A stretch of DNA of 64,000 nucleotides from Stenotrophomonas koreensis (GTDB lineage Bacteria > Pseudomonadota > Gammaproteobacteria > Xanthomonadales > Xanthomonadaceae), in NCBI RefSeq assembly GCF_001431525.1, contig NZ_LDJH01000008.1, forward strand, positions 96,170 to 160,169, read 5' to 3'. The position numbers were made by a program, and so were the translations under genes. Below are positions 18,310 through 25,519 of the stretch, one piece after another; position 1 is the first letter of the stretch, and each line of letters opens with the position of its first letter. Below the pieces are notes generated by a model. It worked only from the letters and a program-made list of their open reading frames with translations. It ran no database searches and had not been told where the DNA came from.

Positions 18310-19119
18310 ATGAAGCGTACCCTTGCCCTGGCCACCCTGCTGGCCGCCCTGCTCCCGCTCAGCGCCAACGCCCACAAGCAGTGGCTGCAACCCTCGGCCA
18401 CCGTGGTTGCCGGTGCTGCCCCGTGGATCAGCGTCGATGCCGCGGTGTCCAACAACCTGTTCTATTTCGACCACGTCGCCATGCGTACCGACAACATCGT
18501 GGTCACCGCGCCGGACGGCAGCAACGTGACCATTGCCAATGCCCATACCGGCAAGCTGCGCAGCGTCTTCGACATTGAACTGAACAAGCCGGGCACCTGG
18601 CGCGTGGCCTCGGTCAACGCCGGGTTGATGGCCACCTGGACCGAAGACGGCAAGCCCCGGCGCTGGCGCGGCAATGCCGAGACCTTTGCCAAGGAAGTGG
18701 ACACCCACAAGGCCGACCTGCGCGTGTCCGAAACCGTGGGACGGGTGGAAACCTTCATCACCAACGGCAACCCGAATGACACCGCGCTGGCCCTGACCGG
18801 CAAGGGCATCGAGCTGCAGGCGGTGGGCGGTCACTTCAATGACCTGTTTGCCGGCGAAACCAGCACCTTCCAGGTGTTCATCGACGGCACCCCGGCCGCC
18901 GGCCTGACGTTTGAAATCATCCGCGGCGATACCCGTTACCGCAACGCGCAGGAAGAGATCACCGCTACCTCCGATGCCAATGGCCAGATCAACGTGACCT
19001 GGCCCAGCGCCGGCATGTACTGGCTGGAAACCACCAGCAGCGATGCCAGGACCTCGGTGCCGCAGGCCGCCCAGCGCCGCCTGAGCTATGTCGCCACCCT
19101 GGAAGTGCTGCCGCAGTAA
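18310..19119 (+). CDS. DUF4198-type periplasmic protein
   Basis: A 269-residue exported protein of the DUF4198 group (NikM-like, often near metal uptake genes). The signal peptide ends in LPLSANAHKQW, and the family's HKQWLQPS motif comes straight after. Two beta-rich parts follow: one around FYFDHVAMRTDNIVVTAPDG, and a C-terminal Ig-like part with FIDGTPAAGLTFEIIRGDT and GMYWLETTS. Expected to be periplasmic and perhaps to bind a metal or a metal complex. A strong terminator stands 14 bases after its stop, between it and apbE. Confidence 0.83.
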   Translation: MKRTLALATLLAALLPLSANAHKQWLQPSATVVAGAAPWISVDAAVSNNLFYFDHVAMRTDNIVVTAPDGSNVTIANAHTGKLRSVFDIELNKPGTWRVASVNAGLMATWTEDGKPRRWRGNAETFAKEVDTHKADLRVSETVGRVETFITNGNPNDTALALTGKGIELQAVGGHFNDLFAGETSTFQVFIDGTPAAGLTFEIIRGDTRYRNAQEEITATSDANGQINVTWPSAGMYWLETTSSDARTSVPQAAQRRLSYVATLEVLPQ

Positions 19120-19132
19120 GCGGTTGTGCGCA

Positions 19133-19161
19133 CGCCGGCAGCGGTTGCTGCCGGCGTTTTT
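19133..19161 (+). terminator. Rho-independent terminator after the DUF4198 gene
   Basis: A perfect ten-base-pair stem CGCCGGCAGC / GCTGCCGGCG with loop GGTT and five Ts. It separates DUF4198 from apbE by only 22 further bases, so apbE would depend on read-through or on a promoter I do not see. Confidence 0.88.
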
Positions 19162-19183
19162 AGCCGGTGTTCTGGATAGATAG

Positions 19184-20167
19184 ATGGATCAGGCGCAGAC
19201 CATTGCCACCCTCGGGGGGCACAGCATGGGCACGACGTGGAGCGTGCGCTTGCGCGTGGCACCAGGCCGCGACCTGCGCGCCCTGCATGACGGCATCCAC
19301 GCCCGGTTGAACGAAATCATCGTGCAGATGAGCACCTGGCAGGCCGATTCGCTGATCAGCCGTTTCAACCGCGCCGATGCCGGTGCCGCGTTCGCACTGC
19401 CAGCAGAGTTTGCCGATGTACTGGCCTGTGCCCTGCAGGTGGCTGCCAGCAGCGACGGAGCCTTTGATCCGACCATCGGCCCGCTGGTCGCGCTTTGGGG
19501 CTTCGGTGCCGATGCCGGCCGGCAGCAGCGCCCCAATGCCGACCAGCTGCAGGCCACCCGCGCCCGTTGCGGCTGGCAACGGCTGCAGTGGCAACCCGGC
19601 CAGCCGCTGCTCCAGCCCGGCGGGCTGGCACTGGATTTTTCGGCAATCGCCAAAGGCTATGCGGTGGACCACCTCAGCGCCTGGCTGCGCCACTGCGGTA
19701 TCACCGCGGCTCTGGTTGAAGTGGGCGGCGAACTGCACGGCTATGGGCTCAAGCCCGATGGCTCGTCGTGGCGGGTTCTGGTGGAAACCGGCCCGGAAGA
19801 AGATGCCGCCGGCAGCTGGCCGGCCCGCGTGCTGCGCCTGGACAACCTGGCCATCGCCACCTCCGGCGACCACTTCCACCACTATGCCGACGCGCAGGGG
19901 CTGGTCAGCCACAGCCTGGATCCGCGCAGCGGCCAGCCGGTCGCCATGACCACCGCCGCGGTCAGCGTGGCCGCCGCCAGCGCGATGCTCGCCGACGCCT
20001 GGGCTACCGCCCTGACCGTGCTCGGTCCGCAGCAGGGGCTGGCCCTGGCCAATGCCCACGGCCTGGCCGCGCGCTTTGTCAGCCGCCACCACGACGGCCC
20101 GCACGAACACCTGAGCACGGCCTTCGCCGCCCTGCTGGAAGACAGCGCAACGGAGAACCCGGCATGA
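19184..20167 (+). CDS. apbE: FAD:protein FMN transferase, ApbE family
   Basis: A 327-residue flavin transferase that attaches FMN covalently to Ser/Thr of target proteins. Recognised from GHSMGTTWSVRL at the start, MSTWQADSLISRFN near 45, FDPTIGPLVALWGFG near 95, the FAD/metal-site region LDFSAIAKGYAVD and LVEVGGELHGYGLKPDG. The usual lipoprotein or Sec signal of exported ApbE is missing from the chosen start (MDQAQTIATL), so it may act in the cytoplasm, or the start may be misplaced. It overlaps the next gene by four bases. Its target could be one of the neighbouring membrane proteins (inference). Confidence 0.9.
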   Translation: MDQAQTIATLGGHSMGTTWSVRLRVAPGRDLRALHDGIHARLNEIIVQMSTWQADSLISRFNRADAGAAFALPAEFADVLACALQVAASSDGAFDPTIGPLVALWGFGADAGRQQRPNADQLQATRARCGWQRLQWQPGQPLLQPGGLALDFSAIAKGYAVDHLSAWLRHCGITAALVEVGGELHGYGLKPDGSSWRVLVETGPEEDAAGSWPARVLRLDNLAIATSGDHFHHYADAQGLVSHSLDPRSGQPVAMTTAAVSVAAASAMLADAWATALTVLGPQQGLALANAHGLAARFVSRHHDGPHEHLSTAFAALLEDSATENPA

Positions 20168-21756
20168 GCCGCGCGGCTTTCGGCAACGCCGCGGTGATTG
20201 CGCTGCTGCTGCTCGGCGCGATCGGCCTGGGGCTGTGGCACAGCGGTGACTGGTGGCAGGCGCCGCCGCTGTCACGCCGCTGGACGTGGGCCGGGCTGGT
20301 GGTGCTGGCCTATGCCGCTGCCTGCCTGGGCCTGTGGTGGCGGCGCCGCCCCGCCCGTTCCGGCCCGCTGCGCGAGGGCGAGGCAGCCTGGCTGGTGGCC
20401 TGGGCCAGCCAGACCGGTTATGCGCGCGAGCTGGCCGAACTCACCGCCACGCAGCTGCGCAGCGCCGGCCAGGCCGTGCTGCTGCGCCCGTTGGAACAGG
20501 TGGATGCCCGCGTGTTGGCGCAGGCTCAGCAGGCACTGTTTATCGTCTCCACCACCGGCGAGGGGGATGCCCCGGATCATGCGCACCGTTTCCTGCGCGG
20601 GCCGATGGCCAACTCACCGGATCTGTCACACTTGCGTAGTGCCGTGCTCGCCCTGGGTGATCGCAGCTACACCCACTTTTGCGCCTTCGGCCGCCAGCTT
20701 GATCGTTGGCTGCAGGCCAACCAGGCCACTGCCCTGTGGCCGCGGATTGACATGAACAACGCTGATTCCATCGCTCTATCCCAGTGGCAACAAGCCGTAT
20801 CGGTTGAACTTGGCCAGGCCGCGCCGGCACCGGCGCCGCAACCGGTGGCCGCAACGCCCTGGCGGCTGCAACAACGCCGCCAGCTCAACCCCGGCAGCCA
20901 GGGCGGGCCGGTCTATCACCTGCAGCTGGTTCCGGCCCACGGCAGCCTGCCGCAGTGGCAGGCCGGGGATATCGCCCTGATCACCCCGCAGCACAGCCCG
21001 CAACGGCTGGCGCAATGGATGGCGATCTTCGGCCTGGACGGCGAACAACCCTTGGCCGATGGCCGCCGCCTGGCCGAGCACCTGGCCACCGTCGAACTGC
21101 CCCCGGCCTTGCCGGCCGGCAATCCGGCCGACTGGGCACTGCAGCTGCCGCCGCTGAAGCCGCGCGAGTATTCCATTGCCTCCATGCCCAGCGACGGCCA
21201 CCTGTCCGTGCTGCTGCGCCGCCTCACCGGCCCGGACGGCAACCCCGGCCTGGGCAGCGGCTGGCTGTGCGACACCCTGGCCCCGCAGCAGACAACCCAG
21301 CTGCGTATCCGCGCCAACCCCGGCTTCCACCCGCCCGGCAACGACACCCCACTGGTGCTGATCGGCAACGGCACCGGCATTGCCGGCCTGCGCTGCCAGC
21401 TGCGCGCACGCATCGACGCCGGCGCCAACCGCAACTGGCTGCTGTTTGGCGAGCGCAGCCGCGCCTGCGATTACCACTTTGGCGACGAGCTGGATGCCTG
21501 GCATGCCCAGGGCCTGCTGCAGAAGCTGGACACCACCTTCAGCCGCGATGGCGGACAACACCGCCACGTCCAGCATGCCCTCGCCGCCCAGGCCGACGAA
21601 CTCAAGCGCTGGCTCGACGCAGGCGCGGTGGTCATGGTCTGCGGCTCGCTCAAGGGCATGGCCCCGGATGTGGATGCGGTGATCGTGCAGCTGCTTGGCC
21701 AGGACGGCCACGACCGCCTGCTGGCCGAAGGCCGTTACCGGCGCGATGTCTACTGA
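20164..21756 (+). CDS. Membrane-anchored flavodoxin / NADPH-flavin reductase
   Basis: A 530-residue diflavin reductase of the sulfite reductase alpha-subunit / cytochrome P450 reductase type. Two hydrophobic segments at about 7-27 and 38-56 anchor it in the inner membrane. A flavodoxin domain follows (WLVAWASQTGYARE, STTGEGDAPDHAHRF, ALGDRSYTHFCAFG). The FAD part has REYSIAS, the NADPH part has GNGTGIAGLR, FGERSRACDYHF and CGSLKGMA, and the protein ends in RDVY. It overlaps apbE by four bases. With the PepSY protein it would supply electrons across the membrane, probably to free iron from siderophores (inference from context). Confidence 0.87.
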   Translation: MSRAAFGNAAVIALLLLGAIGLGLWHSGDWWQAPPLSRRWTWAGLVVLAYAAACLGLWWRRRPARSGPLREGEAAWLVAWASQTGYARELAELTATQLRSAGQAVLLRPLEQVDARVLAQAQQALFIVSTTGEGDAPDHAHRFLRGPMANSPDLSHLRSAVLALGDRSYTHFCAFGRQLDRWLQANQATALWPRIDMNNADSIALSQWQQAVSVELGQAAPAPAPQPVAATPWRLQQRRQLNPGSQGGPVYHLQLVPAHGSLPQWQAGDIALITPQHSPQRLAQWMAIFGLDGEQPLADGRRLAEHLATVELPPALPAGNPADWALQLPPLKPREYSIASMPSDGHLSVLLRRLTGPDGNPGLGSGWLCDTLAPQQTTQLRIRANPGFHPPGNDTPLVLIGNGTGIAGLRCQLRARIDAGANRNWLLFGERSRACDYHFGDELDAWHAQGLLQKLDTTFSRDGGQHRHVQHALAAQADELKRWLDAGAVVMVCGSLKGMAPDVDAVIVQLLGQDGHDRLLAEGRYRRDVY

Positions 21757-21822
21757 CAGTGCGCCAGCCTGCCAGCGCACCGCTGTACTGCGAGATCGCC
21801 TGAGTACGTCACTGTGATCAAT

Positions 21823-21845
21823 CACGCCCGCCTTGCGCGGGCGTG
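21823..21845 (+). terminator. Hairpin after the reductase gene
   Basis: A perfect nine-base-pair stem CACGCCCGC / GCGGGCGTG with loop CTTGC, followed by GTTGTAT. It is probably the end of the iron-acquisition transcript. Confidence 0.55.
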
Positions 21846-22061
21846 GTTGTATCTGGCCACCTGGCCGCCGTTACACCGCAGTTTGCCGGGTGTAATCCAC
21901 CCACACCGCTGTTTTGCGGCCTGATACCACAACCGTCCTGGCTGATCAGACGGAGTCAGGCGAAAAGAAGTGCTTGATCCACAAGGCATGCAGCCTGTAC
22001 ACATTGACCCGACTTTCCGCCACACTCGGCAAACAGGCCGCAATCAGGCGGTCGAATAGGT
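21846..22061. other. Non-coding stretch before the first cassette-like gene
   Basis: No gene is supported here. The stretch would have to contain the attI site or the attC of an upstream cassette if the integron reading is right, but I cannot point to either with confidence. It ends in AGGTGTTAGG, which looks like the R' core of a recombination site. Confidence 0.4.
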
Positions 22062-22068
22062 GTTAGGT
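22062..22068 (+). other. Left cassette boundary (R'-type core GTTAGGT)
   Basis: GTTAGGTCTGC at 22062-22072 is the exact reverse complement of GCAGACCTAAC at 22695-22705. Cassette integrons join at G/TTRRRY, so this marks where the exonuclease cassette would begin. Confidence 0.6.
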
Positions 22069-22073
22069 CTGCC

Positions 22074-22691
22074 ATGACAACTTTGCTCATCCTGCTTGTT
22101 CTGGGTGCCATTACGTATTGGCTCTACAGGCGATCCCGGACGTCCGGTGCCCCGGAAATAAACATTTCTCATCTGCCAGAGCAGTTCGTAGTCTTCGATC
22201 TAGAAACAACAGGGCTAGACCCCTCCAAACACCAGATCATTGAGATTGGAGCGATCCGCGTAAACCGTAGTTCAGACCGGCATGACACGTACCAAAACTT
22301 GATCAAGGCCAAGCGCAAGCTTCCAAAAAAGATCGTCGAGCTCACCGGCATCACTGATGACCTGCTGAAATCAGACGGCGTCGCTCTAGATGAAGCGCTC
22401 AAAGAATTCTCTACTTTTGTCGGAGAACTTCGCCTCATCTCGTTCAATGCAGACTTTGACCTCGCTTTTCTCCACAGCGCAGCCGCCCAACACGGCATTG
22501 AGTTTCGGAATCCAACATCCTGTGCGCTCAAAATGGCGAGACGCGCCTGGCCAAAGCGCGGCAGCTTCCGGCTTATAGATCTCGCCAGGGATGGCAAGCT
22601 CTCCATGTCAAATCAGCATCGTGCTTTGGGAGACTGTGAGCGGGCTCTCCACGTTTACATTGCGGCCGCATCAAAGCTTAGGGCTGTTTAA
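22074..22691 (+). CDS. Membrane-anchored DnaQ-type 3'-5' exonuclease in a cassette-like unit
   Basis: A 205-residue exonuclease of the DnaQ / PolIII-epsilon (DEDDh) family. One hydrophobic segment, residues 2-18 (TTLLILLVLGAITYWLY), precedes the enzyme and should tether it to the inner membrane. Exo I is FDLETTGLD with D42 and E44, Exo II is FNADFDLAFL, and Exo III has the catalytic His and Asp in HRALGDCERA, so the active site looks intact. The base composition is lower in GC than the neighbours. The start codon lies only 11 bases after the GTTAGG core, as is usual for cassette genes. Role unknown: DNA repair or nucleic-acid defence are possible. Confidence 0.83.
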   Translation: MTTLLILLVLGAITYWLYRRSRTSGAPEINISHLPEQFVVFDLETTGLDPSKHQIIEIGAIRVNRSSDRHDTYQNLIKAKRKLPKKIVELTGITDDLLKSDGVALDEALKEFSTFVGELRLISFNADFDLAFLHSAAAQHGIEFRNPTSCALKMARRAWPKRGSFRLIDLARDGKLSMSNQHRALGDCERALHVYIAAASKLRAV

Positions 22692-22698
22692 AGCGCAG

Positions 22699-22710
22699 AC
22701 CTAACAATTC
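22699..22710 (+). other. Left part of an interrupted attC-like site (R'' core ACCTAAC)
   Basis: ACCTAACAATTC is the standard left end of many attC sites and complements the cassette's own GTTAGGT boundary 7 of 7. The natural continuation, CGTCCAAGCCGA..., is found only 490 bases downstream at 23201. Confidence 0.6.
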
Positions 22711-22970
22711 CGCAAGGAGTTTCCCGTCAACTCCGGCAGCACGCTGACCTTGCCTTTCGCTTTCTGGCTTTGCGTCTGCCGGGCTTTTAATTCAGTTGAT
22801 TCAATTGATGCGACGGGCTTCAAGCATTGCCAGACTGCACCCCGTCCCACGGGGATTTCCTCTGGTCATAATCGGTCTTGTGGGTTTGATGCATCCAAAC
22901 CGGACCAGGGTAAAAATGACGCCCAGGCCTCGCTCATCCAACGGTTTCGCCCATGCAAGGGGGATCAGCC
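22711..22970. repeat. Repeat copy A (about 260 bases)
   Basis: This stretch begins CGCAAGGAGTTTCCCGTCAA and is closely matched by copy B at 23841 onwards, with scattered substitutions and one indel. It contains one copy of a roughly 112-base unit starting TTGCCAGACTGC. A minus-strand reading frame running through copy B is broken here by a one-base length difference. It probably is one end of the element inserted in the attC-like site (inference). Confidence 0.75.
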
Positions 22971-22998
22971 TTCGCATGTCATGGCGCCAACTTGTTAG

Positions 22999-23103
22999 TC
23001 AGGCTCTCTTCGAGGCGGCCTGCCCGCCGTGGTTGGTTTCGCAGATGGCAAAGACCTGATTTGCCAGATCCACGCCGACCGTTTTTGTGGTTGAATCAGT
23101 CAT
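22999..23103 (-). pseudogene. IS110/IS1111-type transposase, N-terminal stub
   Basis: A 34-residue remnant starting MTDSTTKTVGVDLANQVFAI, the typical first strand of IS110-family DEDD transposases (VGVDLAKxVFxV). A good ribosome site GAGGAG sits nine bases before the ATG at 23103. After ...AASKRA the frame meets TGA, and the remaining ~300 residues are missing, so an internal deletion removed nearly the whole gene. The IS1111-attC subgroup is known to insert into integron attC sites, which fits the place of this stub. Confidence 0.75.
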
Positions 23104-23200
23104 TGGAGACTTCTCCTCAATCTGATTGTGTGCCCAACTCAATCATGGCACTTTGATGCCGGACGGCCCGGCCGCCAGAGCGGGAAGTCTCTTTTTTACT

Positions 23201-23249
23201 CGTCCAAGCCGACGCCGTTTCGCGGCGCGGCTTAACTCAGGTGTTAGCT
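23201..23249 (+). other. Right part of an attC-like recombination site
   Basis: The hairpin AAGCCG (23206-23211) / CGGCTT (23228-23233) with inner stem CGCCG/CGGCG, then AACTCAGGTGTTAGCT, has the layout of the right half of a classical ~60-base attC. The R' core GTTAGCT is at 23243-23249. Joined to 22699-22710 it would make one complete attC. Confidence 0.7.
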
Positions 23250-23284
23250 GTCAACCAACCATGTATCACTCGGGGAGATAGGAA

Positions 23285-23827
23285 ATGAGAAATTTTGTTA
23301 TTGCGGTTGCGGCCATAGCGTCTCTGTCCGCATGCTCCACCATGACACCCGCCAGGTACTCGCCATCAGCAGACAACCAGGTTGCGCTACGGTCAATTTC
23401 CAACGGGTCTGCACACGTCGTGCAGATTTCGTCGAGTGCTGACTACAGCGCAAGTTGCCGGATGGCAGGACCAATTCAAGCATCTGATGGAATGACCATC
23501 CCTCAATTTGTTCAGAAAGCAATAAATGACGAACTAAAAATGGCAGGCCTCTACTCAGAGCAGAACAATCCACTGTACGGGGAAATAACAAAAATCGCCT
23601 TCTCTTCTACAGCTGGACTAACGAATGGGTGGTGGAACATCGCGCTAACACTCAAAGGAACCTCTGGCCAATCCGCATCCACAGAAGTTACATACAATTT
23701 CAAAAGCGGATTCGACGCAATTACCGCATGCAACCAAACCGCCCAAGCACTTGGACCCGCTGTACAAGACCTAATCAAGCAACTCGTGGCCGATCCTAAA
23801 TTTGCCGCTTTGATTAGCAACAATTGA
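23285..23827 (+). CDS. Cassette-borne lipoprotein of unknown function
   Basis: A 180-residue protein I do not recognise. It begins with a lipoprotein signal (MRNFVIAVAAIASLSACSTM) whose lipobox LSAC puts the lipidated cysteine at residue 17. The mature part is polar, with Cys residues (ASCRMAGPIQ, ITACNQTAQ) that could form a disulfide and a strand-like centre (LYGEITKIAFSSTAG, WNIALTLKGTSG). The ribosome site GGGGAGATAGGAA is strong. Base composition is clearly lower in GC than the chromosome around it. The gene lies between GTTAGCTGTC (23243) and GACAGCTAAC (23826), which are exact complements, as in a gene cassette. Confidence 0.75.
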   Translation: MRNFVIAVAAIASLSACSTMTPARYSPSADNQVALRSISNGSAHVVQISSSADYSASCRMAGPIQASDGMTIPQFVQKAINDELKMAGLYSEQNNPLYGEITKIAFSSTAGLTNGWWNIALTLKGTSGQSASTEVTYNFKSGFDAITACNQTAQALGPAVQDLIKQLVADPKFAALISNN

Positions 23828-23828
23828 C

Positions 23829-23840
23829 AGCTAACAATTC
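23829..23840 (+). other. Left part of a second interrupted attC-like site (R'' core AGCTAAC)
   Basis: AGCTAACAATTC complements the GTTAGCT core at 23243-23249 exactly. It is followed by repeat copy B at precisely the same point at which copy A follows the first site. I found no matching right half. Confidence 0.55.
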
Positions 23841-24220
23841 CGCAAGGAGCTTCCCGTCAACTCCGGCAGCACGCTGACCTTGCCTTTCGCTTTCAGGCTT
23901 TGCATCTGCCGGGTTTTTTCTGCAGTTGATTCAATCGAATCGACGGGTTTCAAGCATTGCCAGACTGCAATTCCGTCCCACGGGGATTTCCTCTGGTCAT
24001 AATCGGTCTTGTGGGTTTGATGCTTCCAAACCGGACCAGGGTAAAAACCGCGCCCGAAGGCCTCGCTCATTCAAGCCTTGCCAGACTGCGAACCACCCCA
24101 CGGGACCAGCGCCGGCCATAAACGGCTAAGTGGGTTTGGGAGTTTCAAAACAGACCTAGGTGATCCACACCCGAAGGCCGCACCCGTTCACGGGTAGCGC
24201 CCATGCCAGAAGAGGATCAG
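23841..24220. repeat. Repeat copy B (about 380 bases) with a tandem 112-base duplication
   Basis: It matches copy A from its first base. The unit TTGCCAGACTGC...GGGTTTG... occurs twice, at about 23957-24070 and 24079-24190; the second version is more diverged. A minus-strand frame of 79 codons ends in LTGSSLRNC right at the CTAAC core; it is more likely a by-product of the repeat than a gene. Confidence 0.7.
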
Positions 24221-24387
24221 TCATTGCCTGCGCCGGTGTCTGCTGGTCAGCCAGGCTCTCGCCCTGGCACAGGGGCATATCGCGCGCTGGGCACAGGGGG
24301 TGCAGGTCTGCTTTACTCGGTGAAAACCGGTGCTGCCATGGCCGAGCTGGTCATCGTCAAAGCCAGGCCTACAACCAAGGAGTCGAG

Positions 24388-24798
24388 ATGCAGAATTCTG
24401 TGGCATATTCGCGGTTTGCCAAAGGGGCGGCACGTTTTTGTGGCCGCCCGCGCACTTTTGTCCTGGCCATGGCGGTGGTGCTGCTCTGGCTGGTCACTGG
24501 CCCGCTGTTTGATTTCAGCAACACCTGGCAGCTGGTGATAAATACCGGGACCACCATCATCACCTTCCTGATGGTGTTCCTGATCCAGAACACCCAGAAC
24601 CGGGATACCGAAGCCATCCAGGTGAAGCTGGATGAGCTGATCCGCGCCACGCAGGGGGCACACAACGCGCTGCTGGACCTGGAAGAGCTGGAAGAAGAAT
24701 CGCTGGATGCCTTCAAGCAGCGCTACCAGATGCTGGCTGCCGGTGCCCGTGCCAGCCTGAGTGCGGGCGAGCAGGACACCGGCACTCCCGAGCCTTGA
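24388..24798 (+). CDS. Low-affinity iron permease family protein
   Basis: A 136-residue inner-membrane protein of the low-affinity iron permease (Fet4-like) family. Two membrane segments can be seen, FVLAMAVVLLWLVTGPLF near residues 24-42 and LVINTGTTIITFLMVFLIQN near 49-68, followed by the family signature NTQNRDTEAIQVKLDELI. The C-terminus is acidic and helical (LEELEEESLDAF). The start at 24388 has AAGGAG five bases upstream. Direct transport activity in bacterial members is not well shown; treat the name as a family label. GC returns to the chromosomal level from here on. Confidence 0.85.
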   Translation: MQNSVAYSRFAKGAARFCGRPRTFVLAMAVVLLWLVTGPLFDFSNTWQLVINTGTTIITFLMVFLIQNTQNRDTEAIQVKLDELIRATQGAHNALLDLEELEEESLDAFKQRYQMLAAGARASLSAGEQDTGTPEP

Positions 24799-24943
24799 AC
24801 GGGCAGCGCCGCTGGCAGCACAACGGCATTGCCCCATCCCGGCCTACCGGCATCCTGACCAGTGACAGCCAGCGCAACCGGAGCCATCAGCGCTACCTGC
24901 CCTGCCGCATCCGAACGTGCGGCAAGGGCCAGCACACGCTGTT

Positions 24944-25519
24944 TCAGGGAGCGCGCTTGAAGGTTACCCGGGTGGCAACGGCGATTTCGTTGGGGATGAT
25001 CGACACATCGGCCCAATCGCCAGCACCCACGCCAAAGTCCAGCCGCTTGACCACGGCCTGGCCGACCAGCACCGGGTTGTCGCCCCCACTCAGGGTGAAG
25101 GTCAGCGTGACCGGCTTGCGGATGCCGCGCAGCTCCAGCGTGCCCTCGGCGCGGTAACGGTCATCGCCCAGCGCGGTGAAGCCCTGTGCGCTGTAACGGG
25201 CGGTGGCAAAGCGGGCAACGTTGAAGAAATCCGCCCCTTTCAAGGTGCTGTCGCGCTCGCTGTTGCGGGTGTCAGCAGCGGCCAGCGGTATGTCCACCTC
25301 CAGCCGTGCAGCCTGCGGCGCGGTCGGGTCAAACTGCAGCCGGGTGGAGAAGCCGGGGAACGTACCGATGAAGGTTTCGCCCTGGTATTTACCGACAAAA
25401 CTCAGTCCACCACGGGCCTGCACATAATCGGCAGCCGATGCCACGGGAACGCCCAGTACGGCGGCGGCAAGCAGCGTGCCAAGGCCGAGCGTGCGCAACG
25501 GTAATGCAGACAGTTTCAT
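24944..25519 (-). CDS. YceI-family periplasmic protein
   Basis: A 191-residue exported lipocalin-like protein of the YceI family, which bind isoprenoid-type lipids. The signal peptide is LGTLLAAAVLGVPVASAAD. The mature part carries FVGKYQGETFIGTFPGF, the conserved ADFFNVARFATARY and the closing strands (ELRGIRKPVTLTFTLSG). Its start overlaps the stop of the cytochrome b gene by four bases, so the two are co-translated. YceI and cytochrome b561 genes are commonly paired; a link with quinone or redox lipid handling is assumed but not proven. Confidence 0.9.
   Translation of the reverse strand: MKLSALPLRTLGLGTLLAAAVLGVPVASAADYVQARGGLSFVGKYQGETFIGTFPGFSTRLQFDPTAPQAARLEVDIPLAAADTRNSERDSTLKGADFFNVARFATARYSAQGFTALGDDRYRAEGTLELRGIRKPVTLTFTLSGGDNPVLVGQAVVKRLDFGVGAGDWADVSIIPNEIAVATRVTFKRAP

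Noticed and set aside
21846..22061. An attI site or integrase upstream of the first cassette
   Set aside because: No integrase frame exists on either strand in this window, and I cannot match the stretch to an attI with confidence.
23831..24070. 79-codon minus-strand gene ending LTGSSLRNC
   Set aside because: The frame lies wholly inside repeat copy B, is broken in copy A, and ends in the recombination core. It is more likely a by-product of the repeat.
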